Assembly (NCBI RefSeq): GCF_001499655.1
Contig: NZ_LN879502.1
Coordinates: 1,488,001 to 1,552,000 of the forward strand
Direction of reading: 5' to 3'
DNA length: 64,000 nt
Origin: Candidatus Protochlamydia naegleriophila
GTDB lineage: Bacteria; Chlamydiota; Chlamydiia; Chlamydiales; Parachlamydiaceae
A program made the position numbers and the translations under genes. Positions 28,206-37,712 of the stretch are shown here, one piece after another (the stretch's first letter is position 1; each line of letters begins with the position of its first letter). The notes beneath the pieces were generated by a model that was not told the DNA's origin, made no database searches, and saw nothing but the letters and a program-made list of their open reading frames with translations.

Positions 28206-28588
28206 AATTACACTTCCTGTTATATTTTTTATTTGTCAAAAAAAATATTGACTTCAAATTTTTGTTATAATCATTGATTGCATTAAATCTTCATGAGATT
28301 TCAAATTTTTTTATGAAAAATACTGGAAATTCTCATAACTTTAAATTTTTTAATCACTACATGATTACTCATCAAAAAGATTAAAACACAAGCCTTATCA
28401 AAGTCAATAGCCTTGTTGCGAAATATCTCTCACGTCAAATTTGAAATAGTATGCGAATAAAAAAAGCATGGAGTAGGGTGCTTCTCACTATAGAACGCAA
28501 AGACTACCCGTGCAAACTGGACGGACTTATCGCATTCGAAATTGAGCTGAGTATAACAAACCCATTATTCAAAGAGGAAGTATAGCTA
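28206..28588. other. Intergenic region, no gene supported
   Basis: A short stretch near 28310 (ATGAAAAATACTGGAAATTC) nearly repeats 26847-26866 next to the IS1-like element. A partial frame (ARKDYPCKLDGLIAFEIELS, 28497-28556) may be a remnant, with no family assigned. Confidence 0.3.
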
Positions 28589-29045
28589 GAGATATTGTCA
28601 AAAGTTGTGTATGAGCGTTCCCCAATTTGTTTGATTTTCTATGGTATTTGCTATTGGTCTTTGACTTCTTCTCCGTCTTTAAATTGCACTCCTTCAACTA
28701 TTTTTCTAATCAATTCATGACCTTTTAATCGCTTCCAATACTTGTCCTCTGGTAGATAACCGTTACAGGTAACCACACTTCTATTTTATTCTGTCTTAAG
28801 TCGTTTAAATTATTCGATATAGCGTTGAATTTCATTCTCTATTGCTTGCTCAAGAAGCCTTCTAGTCCCTTCTCTTAATAGTTCTTCTAGAGAATTTTTA
28901 AATGCAATTGATGATCGATTTTTATCTTCTAAAATGAGAATCTCTTTCATGAGCGTTCCTCTTTTGAAATTTTTGATTGGTAGTCAAAACTTAATTGATG
29001 TTACGCTCACCTTATCCTAAAATTCACAACTTTTGATAATATTTC
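28589..29045. mobile_element. Internally deleted IS256-like element
   Basis: The left end GAGATATTGTCAAAAGTTGTG and right end CACAACTTTTGATAATATTTC are kept. Between them, about 140 bases of the left part (matching 40239-40370) join directly to the right part at GATAACCGTTAC (matching 41325-41340), so about 1 kb of transposase is missing. This is non-autonomous. Confidence 0.75.
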
Positions 29046-29203
29046 CTGATCTCCTGGTTTGGCTTGTCATGTCCGTGCTTGATCAAACGCTCCGGCGGCT
29101 CTATTCTATTGAATAAATGTTCTAGATTAGACCAGCTTTCTTGTGCATGAAGCATCGAACAGCAGCATAAGATCAAGTAGAGGGAACGAAAATACAAAGT
29201 CAT
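29024..29203 (-). pseudogene. Secreted protein 5' fragment truncated by an IS256-derived element
   Basis: 59 codons. The N-terminus is a signal peptide (LYLILCCCSMLHA) followed by QESWSNLEHLFNRI and a polar part. The frame runs into the IS end and stops there (KYYQKL comes from the element). AAGGATTG precedes the ATG. The rest of the gene is not recognisable on the other side of the element. Confidence 0.45.
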
Positions 29204-29272
29204 GACAATCCTTATCTCAAACGAATTTAAAAATGTTCATGAGACTGGATTATTTACAGTCTCATAGAGAAT

Positions 29273-29900
29273 TGAGATTGCCTCTTAAAAAAAGGTCCAA
29301 TAGAAAGTAGAAAATCGCACTATCTATGCATTGATTGTTTTTAGATCATAAGCCTTTCTAAACTTTTCAGGTGAAAGACTATATAGTAGTGCACTATGAG
29401 GGTGCCAATTATTATAGTCTTACCTCCATTCTTTTGCTAAATTTTGAGCTTCTTGCAAACTAGTAAACCAGTGTTGATTTAAAAATTCATCTCTCACTTT
29501 ACCATTAAAACTTTCTATCGTTTGATTTTGGATTGGTTTACCGGGTTCTATATAATGCCATTCAACACATGCTTTCTCTGACTATTTTAACACAGCCATG
29601 CTTGTGAATTCTGTTCTATTATCACTTATGATTTGTCTAGGGCATCCTCTGTTTTTAATTAATTCTTCCAATTCTCTGGCTATCCTTAATCCAAAAAGAG
29701 ATGTGTCGACAACCATTTTTAAACTTTCCCTGGTAAATTCATCGACAATATTGAGCAATCTGATTTTCTTTCCGTTTGGAACCCTATCAGACATAAAAGC
29801 AAGGCTCCAAACCTCATTTAATCGATGAGTTCCTTTAAGAAACTCTTTGAAGATATTTCCGAAATAAACGCGATCTTTCAAGCTAACAGTTTTTGATTTT
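29273..29900 (-). mobile_element. IS3-like element, degenerate copy 2
   Basis: It starts TGAGATTGCC like the copy at 14696. In reverse, 29582-29881 is a good piece of OrfB integrase (VPNGKKIRLLNIVDEFTRES, CPRQIISDNRTEFTSMA) with two acidic residues of the DDE core (D in NIVDEF, D in ISDNR). The last E and the C-part are in broken frames ([15 protein letters not shown]-like around 29490-29530). Confidence 0.75.
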
Positions 29901-29936
29901 ATAAGTTACTGCGCACAATCGCAACTAGCCATATCT

Positions 29937-31655
29937 CTATTTTTTTAAATTAATTAACCTGTTGAATAGGTTATTTATACTTTTAAAGGGGAACCGAGAA
30001 AACATTTTGAATAGATACTGGAGAATGGATATTGATTCCCTAGTTGCTTCTATTGGCACATGTAAAGGATAATGTTGTTCAGATACAAAAGGTTCTTGTC
30101 TAACAGAAATTTCTTGTTTTACTTCAAGGTTTTCTACTTGAATGTCTGTTACAATCACTTCTTCGTTTACTTGTTCCCGCTCTGTGTCATCACTTTCTTC
30201 TACTTTAAGCAGAAGAGCTCTTTTTGCTCTTTCAACTACTCCAATATTTTCTTCTGCTTCTACAAAAACTTGCTCTTCTATAAATCTGATATCTGCCCCT
30301 AATTGATTAATCTTTATAGGGCTATCGGGTTGTGTGCTTTCTAATTTACTGATGTTTGCTTGTAATTGCCTAATCGCTAGGCTACGCTCGGCTTGTGCTT
30401 TTTCTAATTGCCTAATACCTATGCTATTTTTTGCTTGCGCGCTTTTTAATTTATTCTGTGCGTTTTCTAATTTATGCACGTTTGTTTCTAATTGAACAAT
30501 GTTTGTTTCTAATTCATGGACGTTTGTTTCTAATTGCCTAATGCCTATGCTATTTTTTGCTTGTGCGCTTTCTAATTCATCCTGTGCGCTTTTTAATTCA
30601 TCCTGTGCGCTTTTTAATTTATGCACTTTTGTTTCTAATTGAACAATGTTTGTTTCTAATTCATGGACGTTTGTTTCTAATCGCCTAATGCCTATTCTAT
30701 TTTTTGCTTGTGCGTTTTCTAATTCATCCATCTCTCTATGACGCTCGGCTTGTGCGTTTTCTAATTCATTCTGTGCATTTTTTAATTCACCCTGTGCGCT
30801 TTTTAATTTATGCACGTTTGTTTCTAATTGAACAATGTTTGTTTCTAATTCATGGACGTTTGTTTCTAATTGCCTAATGCCTATGCTATTTTTTGCTCGT
30901 GCGTTTTCTAATTCATTCATCTCTCTACGACGCTCGGCTTGTGCGTTTTCTAATTCATCCATCTCTCTACGACGCTCAGTTTGCTCTATACGAATATAGG
31001 CTTGCACGCTTTTTAATTCATCCATCTCTCTACGACGCTCGGTTTCTGCCTTTTTTAATCGCTGATATTGATTTTGCTGTTGACTAAGATCTTCACGGAG
31101 CTGTAGAATCGATTCTTCTAATATCTTTTTGGATTCAAAATTTTCTTTATCTATTAATTTTTGCTTCTCTTTGTCTTTTTTCTTTTGTTTCTTTAATTTT
31201 TCGTTCATGGAAGCATTCACACTAGCCTGCAACTGCTTCATTATGCTAGCGATGTCAAAAGAAGTTTCCTGTTTAAAAGAAATTTGCGGCTGCTCTATAA
31301 ATTCACTTAATTCAGTTGCTGTAGTACTACAAGAAACCACGTCATTTATTGCTTGCCGCTTTTTGATTTCTTTTCTTTTCATCTCTTTTATATGAGCTGA
31401 ATTCATTTTTTTAAATTTACGATATCTTTTAGAAGAGGCTATTGATTCACATAATGCAGGAATTGCTACATTTAATTGTGAAAAAGATTTAGAAAAAGAA
31501 GAGATAATGAGAACAGCTAATTCTGTAAACCGCCTTGCATCAATACAAGACCTATCATCAGAATCTCGATATTTTTTCATGAAGTCTTCATAACTCATTT
31601 GTGTATAGTCAGAATTATAAAAGCGCTTAGCTTCTATAGCACAGTTGTTACGCAT
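29937..31655 (-). CDS. Long coiled-coil repeat protein, paralogue 1
   Basis: 572 residues, no stop. After a short N-domain (about 1-100) comes a module shared with the next gene: ELSEFIEQPQISFKQETSFD, then VNASMNEKLKKQKKKDKEKQ. The middle (about 200-440) is a coiled coil built of repeated blocks such as RQLETNVHELETNIVQLETN and AERRREMDELENAQ, mostly in sevens. The C-terminus (SILQYLFKMFSRFPFKSINN) is amphipathic. No membrane helix or Sec signal is seen. Such proteins in chlamydiae may be inclusion-membrane partners or effectors; this is inference. Confidence 0.75.
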   Translation of the reverse strand: MRNNCAIEAKRFYNSDYTQMSYEDFMKKYRDSDDRSCIDARRFTELAVLIISSFSKSFSQLNVAIPALCESIASSKRYRKFKKMNSAHIKEMKRKEIKKRQAINDVVSCSTTATELSEFIEQPQISFKQETSFDIASIMKQLQASVNASMNEKLKKQKKKDKEKQKLIDKENFESKKILEESILQLREDLSQQQNQYQRLKKAETERRREMDELKSVQAYIRIEQTERRREMDELENAQAERRREMNELENARAKNSIGIRQLETNVHELETNIVQLETNVHKLKSAQGELKNAQNELENAQAERHREMDELENAQAKNRIGIRRLETNVHELETNIVQLETKVHKLKSAQDELKSAQDELESAQAKNSIGIRQLETNVHELETNIVQLETNVHKLENAQNKLKSAQAKNSIGIRQLEKAQAERSLAIRQLQANISKLESTQPDSPIKINQLGADIRFIEEQVFVEAEENIGVVERAKRALLLKVEESDDTEREQVNEEVIVTDIQVENLEVKQEISVRQEPFVSEQHYPLHVPIEATRESISILQYLFKMFSRFPFKSINNLFNRLINLKK

Positions 31656-31703
31656 TAATAGACTCCATTTGAAAACTATATAAAAATTTTATCATTAAAT
31701 TTA

Positions 31704-31798
31704 TGGCTCTGTGTTAAATAAATCAACTTAAGTTATTGATAATCTGTAATTTTTTCACTCATATCCACAATTTTAAATTGATTTATTCAACAAAGCCA
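31704..31798 (+). repeat. 95-bp MITE with IS903-like terminal inverted repeats
   Basis: TGGCTCTGTGTTAAATAAATC at the left and GATTTATTCAACAAAGCCA at the right form about 24-base inverted repeats. The end GGCTTTGTTGAATAAATC equals the IS903 terminus as I recall it. It has no coding capacity and lies between the two coiled-coil genes. Confidence 0.7.
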
Positions 31799-31834
31799 TT
31801 TCAATATACTCTAGCAAAGAATAAAATTAATCTT

Positions 31835-33721
31835 TTATCTTCTTCGTCCAAAAATATTGAATAAACTCCAAAACCATGAAGGTTGCGTCATTGAATTTAC
31901 TTTAGATGTCAGTAAACCTACTTTTTGCTCGTTTGTTAAGTTCTGATACTGATCAAAAGGAATACCATTTTCTTTCAAAGCCTGATTAATTCTTAGGCTG
32001 TAGGCATCTATAATTTTGTCTAATTTGTCTTTGTGAGAAAGATTGATATATGCATCTTGTTGAAGGCCAAAACTTTGTAGTATTTGGTCTACATTTAAAT
32101 CTTGCGTTTCAAGAGCGATATTCAATAGAAGATTCGTATTTCGGTTGCGTTCTATTAGAGCCTGATTAGCAGATGTAAGATTTTCTATTCTTTCATCTCT
32201 ATTTTCTACTCTTCGGTTTAAAACGTCTGCTCGGTTAGTTTCAGAAATTAGTCGACGGTTTAAATTTGCATTCTGCGTAGTTAAATTATTGATTGTCGCA
32301 GTATCTTCTAATTTTTGTTGCTCTAAAGCAATTATTCGATTATTAAAATCAAGTATAGTCCTAGCATCTGTTAGAGCTTGCAAAGTTAAATTATGTATTG
32401 TGCTCGCATCGGTTCTAGTCTGTTGGCTTATAGCTGTATTCCGTTGGCTTAGATTATCAACTTCCTTATTCAAATTACCTATTCTGGTATCTTTATTAAC
32501 AATCTCCAGATTCAAATTGCTTATTGTGTTAGTATCAGTTCTAGTCTGTTGGCTTAGAGCTGTATTCTGTTGGCTTAGAGATGTATTCTGTTGGCTTAGA
32601 GATGTATTCTGTTGGCTTAGAGATGTATTCTGTTGGCTTAGAGATGTATTCTGTTGGCTTAGAGCTGTATTCTGTTGGCTTAGATTATCAACTTCCTTAT
32701 TCAAATTACCTATTCTGGTATCTTTATCAACAATCTCCAGGTTCAAATTGCTTATTGTGTTAGCATCAGTTCTAGTCTGTTGGCTTAGAGCTGTATTCTG
32801 TTGGCTTAGAGCTGTGTTCTGTTGATTTAGAGCTGTGTTCTGTTGATTTAGAGCTGTATTCTGTTGGCTTAGATTATCAACTTCGTTATTCAAATTACCT
32901 ATTTTAGTATCTTTATCAACAATCTCCAGATTCAAATTGCTTATTGTGTTAGCATCAGAAGCAACTTTTTCTTTTAATTCAATGTTATCTTTACTTAGCT
33001 TCAGATTTTCGCTTTCTAAATATTGCTTTAGGCTCTCTAATTTTTCATTTCGATCTTTCAACTCAGTATTCTCATTGAGAATTTGTTTATTTTGATTTTC
33101 TAACTTATTAAAATTTGTTTCTAATCGCTGATATTGATTTTGCTGTTGACTAAGATCTTCACGGAGCTGTAGAATCGATTCTTGGTGTCGATTTTCTTGT
33201 TGACTAAGATCTTTACGGAGCTGTAAAATCGATTCTTCTAATATCTTTTTGGATTCAAAATTTTCTTTATATATTAATTTTTGCTTCTCTTTGTCTTTTT
33301 TCTTTTGTTTCTTTAATTTTTCGTTCATGGAAGCATTCACACTAGCCTCCATCTGCTTGATTAGGCTAGCGATGTCAAAAGAATTTTCTTGTTTGAAAGA
33401 AATTTGCGACTGCTCTGTCCCCTCACTTAATTCAGTTGTTGTAGTACTACAAGAAATTACATCATTTATTTCATCATCACTATATTGCTCAAAAAGATAT
33501 ATACCACGTGATTTTAAAGCTCCCTCACTATTACTAGCAGAAGATTCGATTCGATCTCCTAGTGATAATCCAATCTCTGATATTAATCCATCTTGAGAAA
33601 CGATGTCCTGCGTTTGCTCAACTCCTTCAATTAAGCGACGACTTGTAGGAGAGACTTTTTCAGCTTCGTTGCTAGTGCTAAGATAATCATCCTTAATTCT
33701 GCTCCCTATATTATCTACCAT
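31835..33721 (-). CDS. Long coiled-coil repeat protein, paralogue 2, with heptad-sized tandem repeats
   Basis: 628 residues, uninterrupted. It shares the N-module with the downstream paralogue (ELSEGTEQSQISFKQENSFD; ASVNASMNEKLKKQKKKDKE; FESKKILEESILQL). The middle contains tandem seven-residue units SQQNTAL/SQQNTSL/NQQNTAL (arrays of five and six) inside a larger repeat TDANTISNLNLEIVDKDTRI. Seven residues is one coiled-coil heptad, so unit gain or loss keeps the register. The C-terminus ends SWFWSLFNIFGRRR, similar in style to the paralogue. No Sec signal. The gene pair probably arose by duplication; the spacer holds the 31704 MITE. Confidence 0.75.
   Translation of the reverse strand: MVDNIGSRIKDDYLSTSNEAEKVSPTSRRLIEGVEQTQDIVSQDGLISEIGLSLGDRIESSASNSEGALKSRGIYLFEQYSDDEINDVISCSTTTTELSEGTEQSQISFKQENSFDIASLIKQMEASVNASMNEKLKKQKKKDKEKQKLIYKENFESKKILEESILQLRKDLSQQENRHQESILQLREDLSQQQNQYQRLETNFNKLENQNKQILNENTELKDRNEKLESLKQYLESENLKLSKDNIELKEKVASDANTISNLNLEIVDKDTKIGNLNNEVDNLSQQNTALNQQNTALNQQNTALSQQNTALSQQTRTDANTISNLNLEIVDKDTRIGNLNKEVDNLSQQNTALSQQNTSLSQQNTSLSQQNTSLSQQNTSLSQQNTALSQQTRTDTNTISNLNLEIVNKDTRIGNLNKEVDNLSQRNTAISQQTRTDASTIHNLTLQALTDARTILDFNNRIIALEQQKLEDTATINNLTTQNANLNRRLISETNRADVLNRRVENRDERIENLTSANQALIERNRNTNLLLNIALETQDLNVDQILQSFGLQQDAYINLSHKDKLDKIIDAYSLRINQALKENGIPFDQYQNLTNEQKVGLLTSKVNSMTQPSWFWSLFNIFGRRR
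32546..32684. repeat. 21-bp tandem repeat inside a coiled-coil gene
   Basis: About six and a half units of CTGTTGGCTTAGAG(C/A)TGTATT. A second array of the same unit, with variants, lies at about 32775-32870. The unit length is a multiple of three and equals one heptad. Confidence 0.85.
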
Positions 33722-33772
33722 ACACTTATCCTTTTAATTTACTAACTAAATTGAAAAAAATATCTTAAATTT

Positions 33773-33832
33773 TTGGAAATCAATAAAGCTTATCACATCT
33801 TATCAATGGCTTAAGTTCATTTATACAGCACC
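33773..33832 (-). repeat. Short dispersed repeat (IS903-end-like MITE family), copy 5
   Basis: In reverse: GGTGCTGTATAAATGAACTT, AAGCCATTGATAAGATG, TTTATTGATTTCCAA. Diverged, and lies upstream of the coiled-coil gene. Confidence 0.45.
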
Positions 33833-33923
33833 AGGTTTGATAACGCAGAAATAACAAAGAAAGCTATCCTAAATAAAATATCTTTATTTACAAAGAAAAT
33901 TTGTTAGATAAACCCCAAAAATC

Positions 33924-34454
33924 GGTAGTCCTAAATAGGTACTGATTTTAAGACGTTAGGCGAGTAAATATAGCTCTACCATAGGAGCATTTATGAAGAT
34001 ATCTGTCCTTACAGCCAATCACTCACAGCTCGAAAAATGAATCAACTTCTCAAAGAAAACAGAAATTTCAATGTCTTTCTTGTTTAAAGCAATTTCTCGA
34101 AGATCCTCAAAATAAAATTATTTCACAAGGCTCCAAAAAAAGAATTCGAAGATCTCTTATAGATAAGGGTATCTCTAGAGGGTATTTGTAGAATTTTTGA
34201 TGTAAGCATGCCATGGCTACTTGAGTTTATGTAGCAGACTTTCGAAGTTCTAGCCGAGAAATTAAACGCTAGGGTATTAGTTGAAAGTGATAATTTCGAA
34301 GTTGTTGTTCTTGAGGTAGGTGAGATGTGGAGTTTTTTAGGGAATAAAAAAATGATCAATCGCTGTGGCTCGTGTTCGAAAAAAATTGAGAACCACGTCG
34401 GATTGATCAAGATCTTTATTTGTGATTATAATGATAATTTGAAATTACTACCTA
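33924..34454 (+). mobile_element. IS1-like element, subtype B copy 4, internally deleted
   Basis: The left end GGTAGTCCTAAATAGGTACT is present. The transposase jumps from RCGSC (34370) to KKIENHVGLIKIFICDYN, losing the central catalytic part. The normal right end is lost and is followed by the flank shared with 15580-15644. Confidence 0.8.
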
Positions 34455-34521
34455 TTTTTCAACCATTGCAAAAAATTTCAGTAAGTTTAAATTTTAGTCC
34501 AATTCATGAAAATAAAACAGT
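34455..34521. repeat. Non-IS flank shared with 15580-15644
   Basis: Nearly the same 65-70 bases as at 15580-15644 (inverted), ending AATAAAACAGT where the IS5-group element starts. Confidence 0.7.
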
Positions 34522-35432
34522 GAACCTATCCCGATAATGCAATTTTTTAAGCAATAGATTATCTTTCTCTTATTTTCGTTGAAAATCAGAGAAAGATATG
34601 AAGGGAATCGATTTGAAGGATTGAGTGACGATCAATGGCAAATATTAGAAATATTTTTTCCTAGAGAAGCTGGAAAGAAAAGGAAAGGTAAGCCTCATAC
34701 TCCCTGAAGAGAGGTATGCAATAGCCTTTTATGGATTTTGATTAATGGAGCCAGGTGGTGCGATTTGCCAAAAGGAGATCAGTGGGCTTCAAGGTCAGCA
34801 ACTCATAGATGGTTAGGAATTTCGCAGGCAAATGGGAAGCTAGAAAAGATGTTGACAGCAGCTAGAGAGCAGGCTTAGCTTGAAGGTCTCCTAAATTTTG
34901 AAAGACTGGCTGCAGATGGTTTTTTTTTCAGCAGGAAAAGGAGGAGGTCAGCTGATTGATTATGGTTATAAAGGAAAAGGCGTTACAATTCATCTACTGA
35001 CAGATGGCAATGGCAATCCTATTAACTTTGAAGTGACATCGGCTAAAGGAGATGAAAGGCAACAGGTCGATAAGCTCTTGGATGGAATTGAAGGATTTAC
35101 AAATCGAAGATATTTGCTAAAAGGATTGATTCCTATTTTTGAAGCAGATAAAGGATATGATGCTGAAGAGCTTAGAGACAAATTGGTTAGGAGAAAAGTT
35201 TTTCCTTTTATTGCTTACAGAAGAATAGGTAAAGCGAAAAAAGCTGAGAAAATCGTTTCCAACTTAGCCAAATTCAGGTGGAAAGTTGAGCGGGCTATTT
35301 CTTGGCTGCAAAGAAAATTTAGACGACTTGTGGTTCGCTGGGAAAGACGTCTTTGCTATTGGAAAGGGTTTTTAACTTTTAGCTTTATCTTCTTTTGGAT
35401 GGATAAGCTTAAAACATTATCGGGATAGGTTC
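34522..35432 (+). mobile_element. IS5-group element, complete ends, transposase with stops
   Basis: 911 bases with perfect ends GAACCTATCCCGATAATG and CATTATCGGGATAGGTTC. The frame starts MKGIDLKDLSDDQWQILEIF; a TGA follows GKPHTP and a TAG follows REQA. The part from 34898 is open to the end (IDYGYKGKGVTIHLLTDGNG with one D of the DDE core, GLIPIFEADKGYDAEELRDK with the second, KVERAISWLQRKFRRLV with the E). It has truncated a DoxX-type gene on its right side. Confidence 0.85.
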
Positions 35433-35657
35433 TTCTATGTTATTGGATTCATCAAAATCAGCTCAGCTCTCCTACTTCTTTTAGGATTGTGGATACCTTT
35501 CTTGGTTTTTCCTTCAGCTCTTGTTATTTGTTTGGTGATGGTAGGAGCTGTATGCATGCACATAAAAGTCAGAGACCCCTTGAAGAAGTTTTTACCTGCT
35601 TTAATAATGCTCTTTTTTAGTATCGGCATATGCATTAGATCACTTTATCAAATTTGA
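35433..35657 (+). pseudogene. DoxX-like membrane protein, 3' fragment
   Basis: The frame from the IS end reads FYVIGFIKISSALLLLLGLW, then FPSALVICLVMVGAVCMHI, KVRDPLKKFLPA and a last helix LIMLFFSIGICIRSLYQI. This fits the last three helices of a DoxX/DUF4345-type small membrane protein. The 5' part is gone, replaced by the IS5-group element. Confidence 0.6.
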
Positions 35658-35716
35658 TTAGCTTTCTTTTTTTTGAGAGTTTTTCAGGATAGACTATTTA
35701 AAAAAAACAAAGTTCT

Positions 35717-37198
35717 TCAATAAGATTTTTCTGATTTATAAGCCGTAAGCCACAATTCCGCTTTTCGAACCTTTTTGATAATACTACTTTCGTTTTTCTT
35801 TAGAACGTGCATTAAATTTAATGTGCGGTTATTAGAAGAAAATAGGGAGGGATGTTTTTGAAGGAAACGCCAAAAAAGACCATCCCATATTTCTGTCCAC
35901 TCTCCCTTTGGGTAATTGCTCATCTTTAAAATATAATTCGAGGATGAAATATAGGGTTTAGTAACAATAATGCCTCCATCAGCATACTGACTCATTCCGT
36001 AAACGTTTGGTACCATTACCCAATCATATGCATCTACAAAATATCCCATAAACCATTTATAAATTTCTTGAGGTGCAGTGTCTGTCAGCAATAAAAAATT
36101 TCCTAACACCATCAAACGCTCAATATGATTGCAATATCCAGTTCTTAAAATTCTCTTAATAATCGTATCGATAGGTAAAATGCCTACAGAACCTTCCCAA
36201 AAGCTCTTAGGAATGGTGTCCTGATGATAAAAAAAATTAAATGAACGTTGAAAAGATCCTTTTAGTAAATATGATGCCCTTACAAATTCCCTCCAACCTA
36301 TGATTTGCCGCAAAAATCCTTCAAGGCAATTTATTGGGACAGAATGTTTTTCAGCGTGATTAATGGCTGCTTTGATGACTTCGTCGGGGGTCAAAAGTCC
36401 AATATTCAATATTGGAGACAACACGCTATGAAAAAGAAAAGAATTTTCCTGTTTTATAGCATCCTGATAGTCACCAAATAAAGCAAATTTATGGTTTAAA
36501 AATACCTGAAGTGCTTTATGAGCTTCTTCATGCGTTGTTGGATATAAAAAAGGAGCTGCTTCGCCAATCGCATCAGTAAATTCTCTTTCCACTTCAGCGA
36601 TTATTTTTTTGGTATCTGGGTTTTTAGGCGGAAGAAAAGTAGGGGGCACAGGAAGACCTTTGGGCATTCTTTTTCTATTTTCGGTATCGAAGCTATATTT
36701 GCCTCCAACAGGACTTCCGCCTTTCATTAAGATATTCTGACTTTTTCGTTGATAAGCATAAAACTGTGCCATAGAATAATGCTCTTTTCCCACAAAAAAA
36801 GTCTTTAAGTCTTGATTGGAACAGATAAAACCTGGTGAAGGATAGAAATAAATGTTCCATCCAAATTTTTCAGCACCTTTTGTTAAATCTTGGGATAGCC
36901 ATTCATCCGCAAATTCAGCAACGTAAATATTTTTAATATGCTTTTTACCAAGAATATCGAATAAACTTCCCCGGTATGTGAGGTCTTTTGAAGAGATATA
37001 AATCACATTATGTTGGTTCTTTCGGAGCATTTCGGCATAGCTGTGCATCGCAGACCTTAGGAGAACCAGTCTTTGTTTGTGAAATGGCTGAACTTTATAA
37101 AAGAGAAACTCTTCTACAAGGTAAATTTCGCGTCCAGAAGCTAAGCAAGGATGGTGTAAGAATAATTGGTCTGGAAATATGAGCGTAATATCCGTCAT
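35717..37198 (-). CDS. Cryptochrome/photolyase family protein (FeS-BCP-related) without three cluster cysteines
   Basis: 493 residues, full length. The N-terminal photolyase-related alpha/beta domain begins TLIFPDQLFLHHPCL. The C-terminal FAD domain has GFLRQIIGWREFVRASY, NHIERLMVLGNFLLL and VPNVYGMSQYADGG. In PhrB-type (6-4) photolyases four Cys hold a 4Fe-4S cluster. Here the first may be C356 (RTGYCNHIE), but the later region reads NYPKGEWTEIWDGLFWRF with no Cys, so the cluster is probably absent. Role: light-driven repair or light sensing. It is 8 bases downstream of tspO in a run of minus-strand genes. Confidence 0.85.
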   Translation of the reverse strand: MTDITLIFPDQLFLHHPCLASGREIYLVEEFLFYKVQPFHKQRLVLLRSAMHSYAEMLRKNQHNVIYISSKDLTYRGSLFDILGKKHIKNIYVAEFADEWLSQDLTKGAEKFGWNIYFYPSPGFICSNQDLKTFFVGKEHYSMAQFYAYQRKSQNILMKGGSPVGGKYSFDTENRKRMPKGLPVPPTFLPPKNPDTKKIIAEVEREFTDAIGEAAPFLYPTTHEEAHKALQVFLNHKFALFGDYQDAIKQENSFLFHSVLSPILNIGLLTPDEVIKAAINHAEKHSVPINCLEGFLRQIIGWREFVRASYLLKGSFQRSFNFFYHQDTIPKSFWEGSVGILPIDTIIKRILRTGYCNHIERLMVLGNFLLLTDTAPQEIYKWFMGYFVDAYDWVMVPNVYGMSQYADGGIIVTKPYISSSNYILKMSNYPKGEWTEIWDGLFWRFLQKHPSLFSSNNRTLNLMHVLKKNESSIIKKVRKAELWLTAYKSEKSY

Positions 37199-37205
37199 GT
37201 TCTTA

Positions 37206-37712
37206 CTATGATCCCACTAATCCAACTCTTGAAGTATCGTTCAGTAGCCAGATTCCAGCATTAAGCGATGTTGCATATATAACCCAAATTAAATAGGGAA
37301 TCAGTAGGAGACTTGCCAAAGGACGCACCGGCCAAGCCTTAAAGATCGTTAAGCTGATTAACAAGCAAAGAAGAAGGATATCGATCAATCCTAAAAAGGG
37401 ACTGCGTAAGGAAAAAAAGAGAAATGACCAGATAAAATTCATAGCAAGCTGACTACCATAAAACATCAAAGCAATAGTTCGCTTATACGAATATTCAGCG
37501 CGGTAAATTAACCAACCAGAAACTGCTATCATAATGTAGAGAGCGGACCAGACTGGGCCAAATATCCAATCGGGTGGCGTCCATGAAGGCTTGGCTAGTT
37601 TGGGATACCATGTCGAAACGGTTTCTTTTGTCCAAAAACCTCCAACAATCTGCACAGTCAAGCAAAGAAAGATAAAAACAACGAACGAAATCCAAAACTG
37701 TTTTTGTTTCAT
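37206..37712 (-). CDS. tspO: TspO/MBR family tryptophan-rich sensory protein
   Basis: 168 residues from the ATG at 37712, which has GAGGG before it and overlaps the upstream stop as ATGA; a longer in-frame start at 37751 is less likely. Five helices and the family marks KLAKPSWTPPDWIFGPVWSA, LYIMIAVSGWLIYR, QLAMNFIWSFLFF and SLNAGIWLLN are present. TspO binds tetrapyrroles and responds to light or oxidative stress. The location beside a photolyase gene fits such a role. Translational coupling to the upstream DUF2878 gene is indicated by the overlap. Confidence 0.9.
   Translation of the reverse strand: MKQKQFWISFVVFIFLCLTVQIVGGFWTKETVSTWYPKLAKPSWTPPDWIFGPVWSALYIMIAVSGWLIYRAEYSYKRTIALMFYGSQLAMNFIWSFLFFSLRSPFLGLIDILLLCLLISLTIFKAWPVRPLASLLLIPYLIWVIYATSLNAGIWLLNDTSRVGLVGS

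Noticed and set aside
28206-28588. Partial ORF ARKDYPCKLDG...
   Set aside because: Short, no start or family, bounded by an IS derivative; not enough to call a gene.
29598-29828. Plus-strand ORF across the IS3-like copy
   Set aside because: Antisense of the recognisable OrfB integrase fragment.
32289-32825. Plus-strand ORF rich in CWLRDVF repeats
   Set aside because: Antisense of the 21-bp tandem repeat in the coiled-coil gene; its repetitive look comes only from the repeat unit.
32546-32870. Possible CRISPR array because of evenly spaced 21-bp units
   Set aside because: The units are head-to-tail without unique spacers and encode heptads in an open coiled-coil frame; no cas genes are present.
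35435-35635. Minus-strand 66-aa ORF
   Set aside because: The plus strand here encodes the DoxX-like helices; the minus frame is a shadow.
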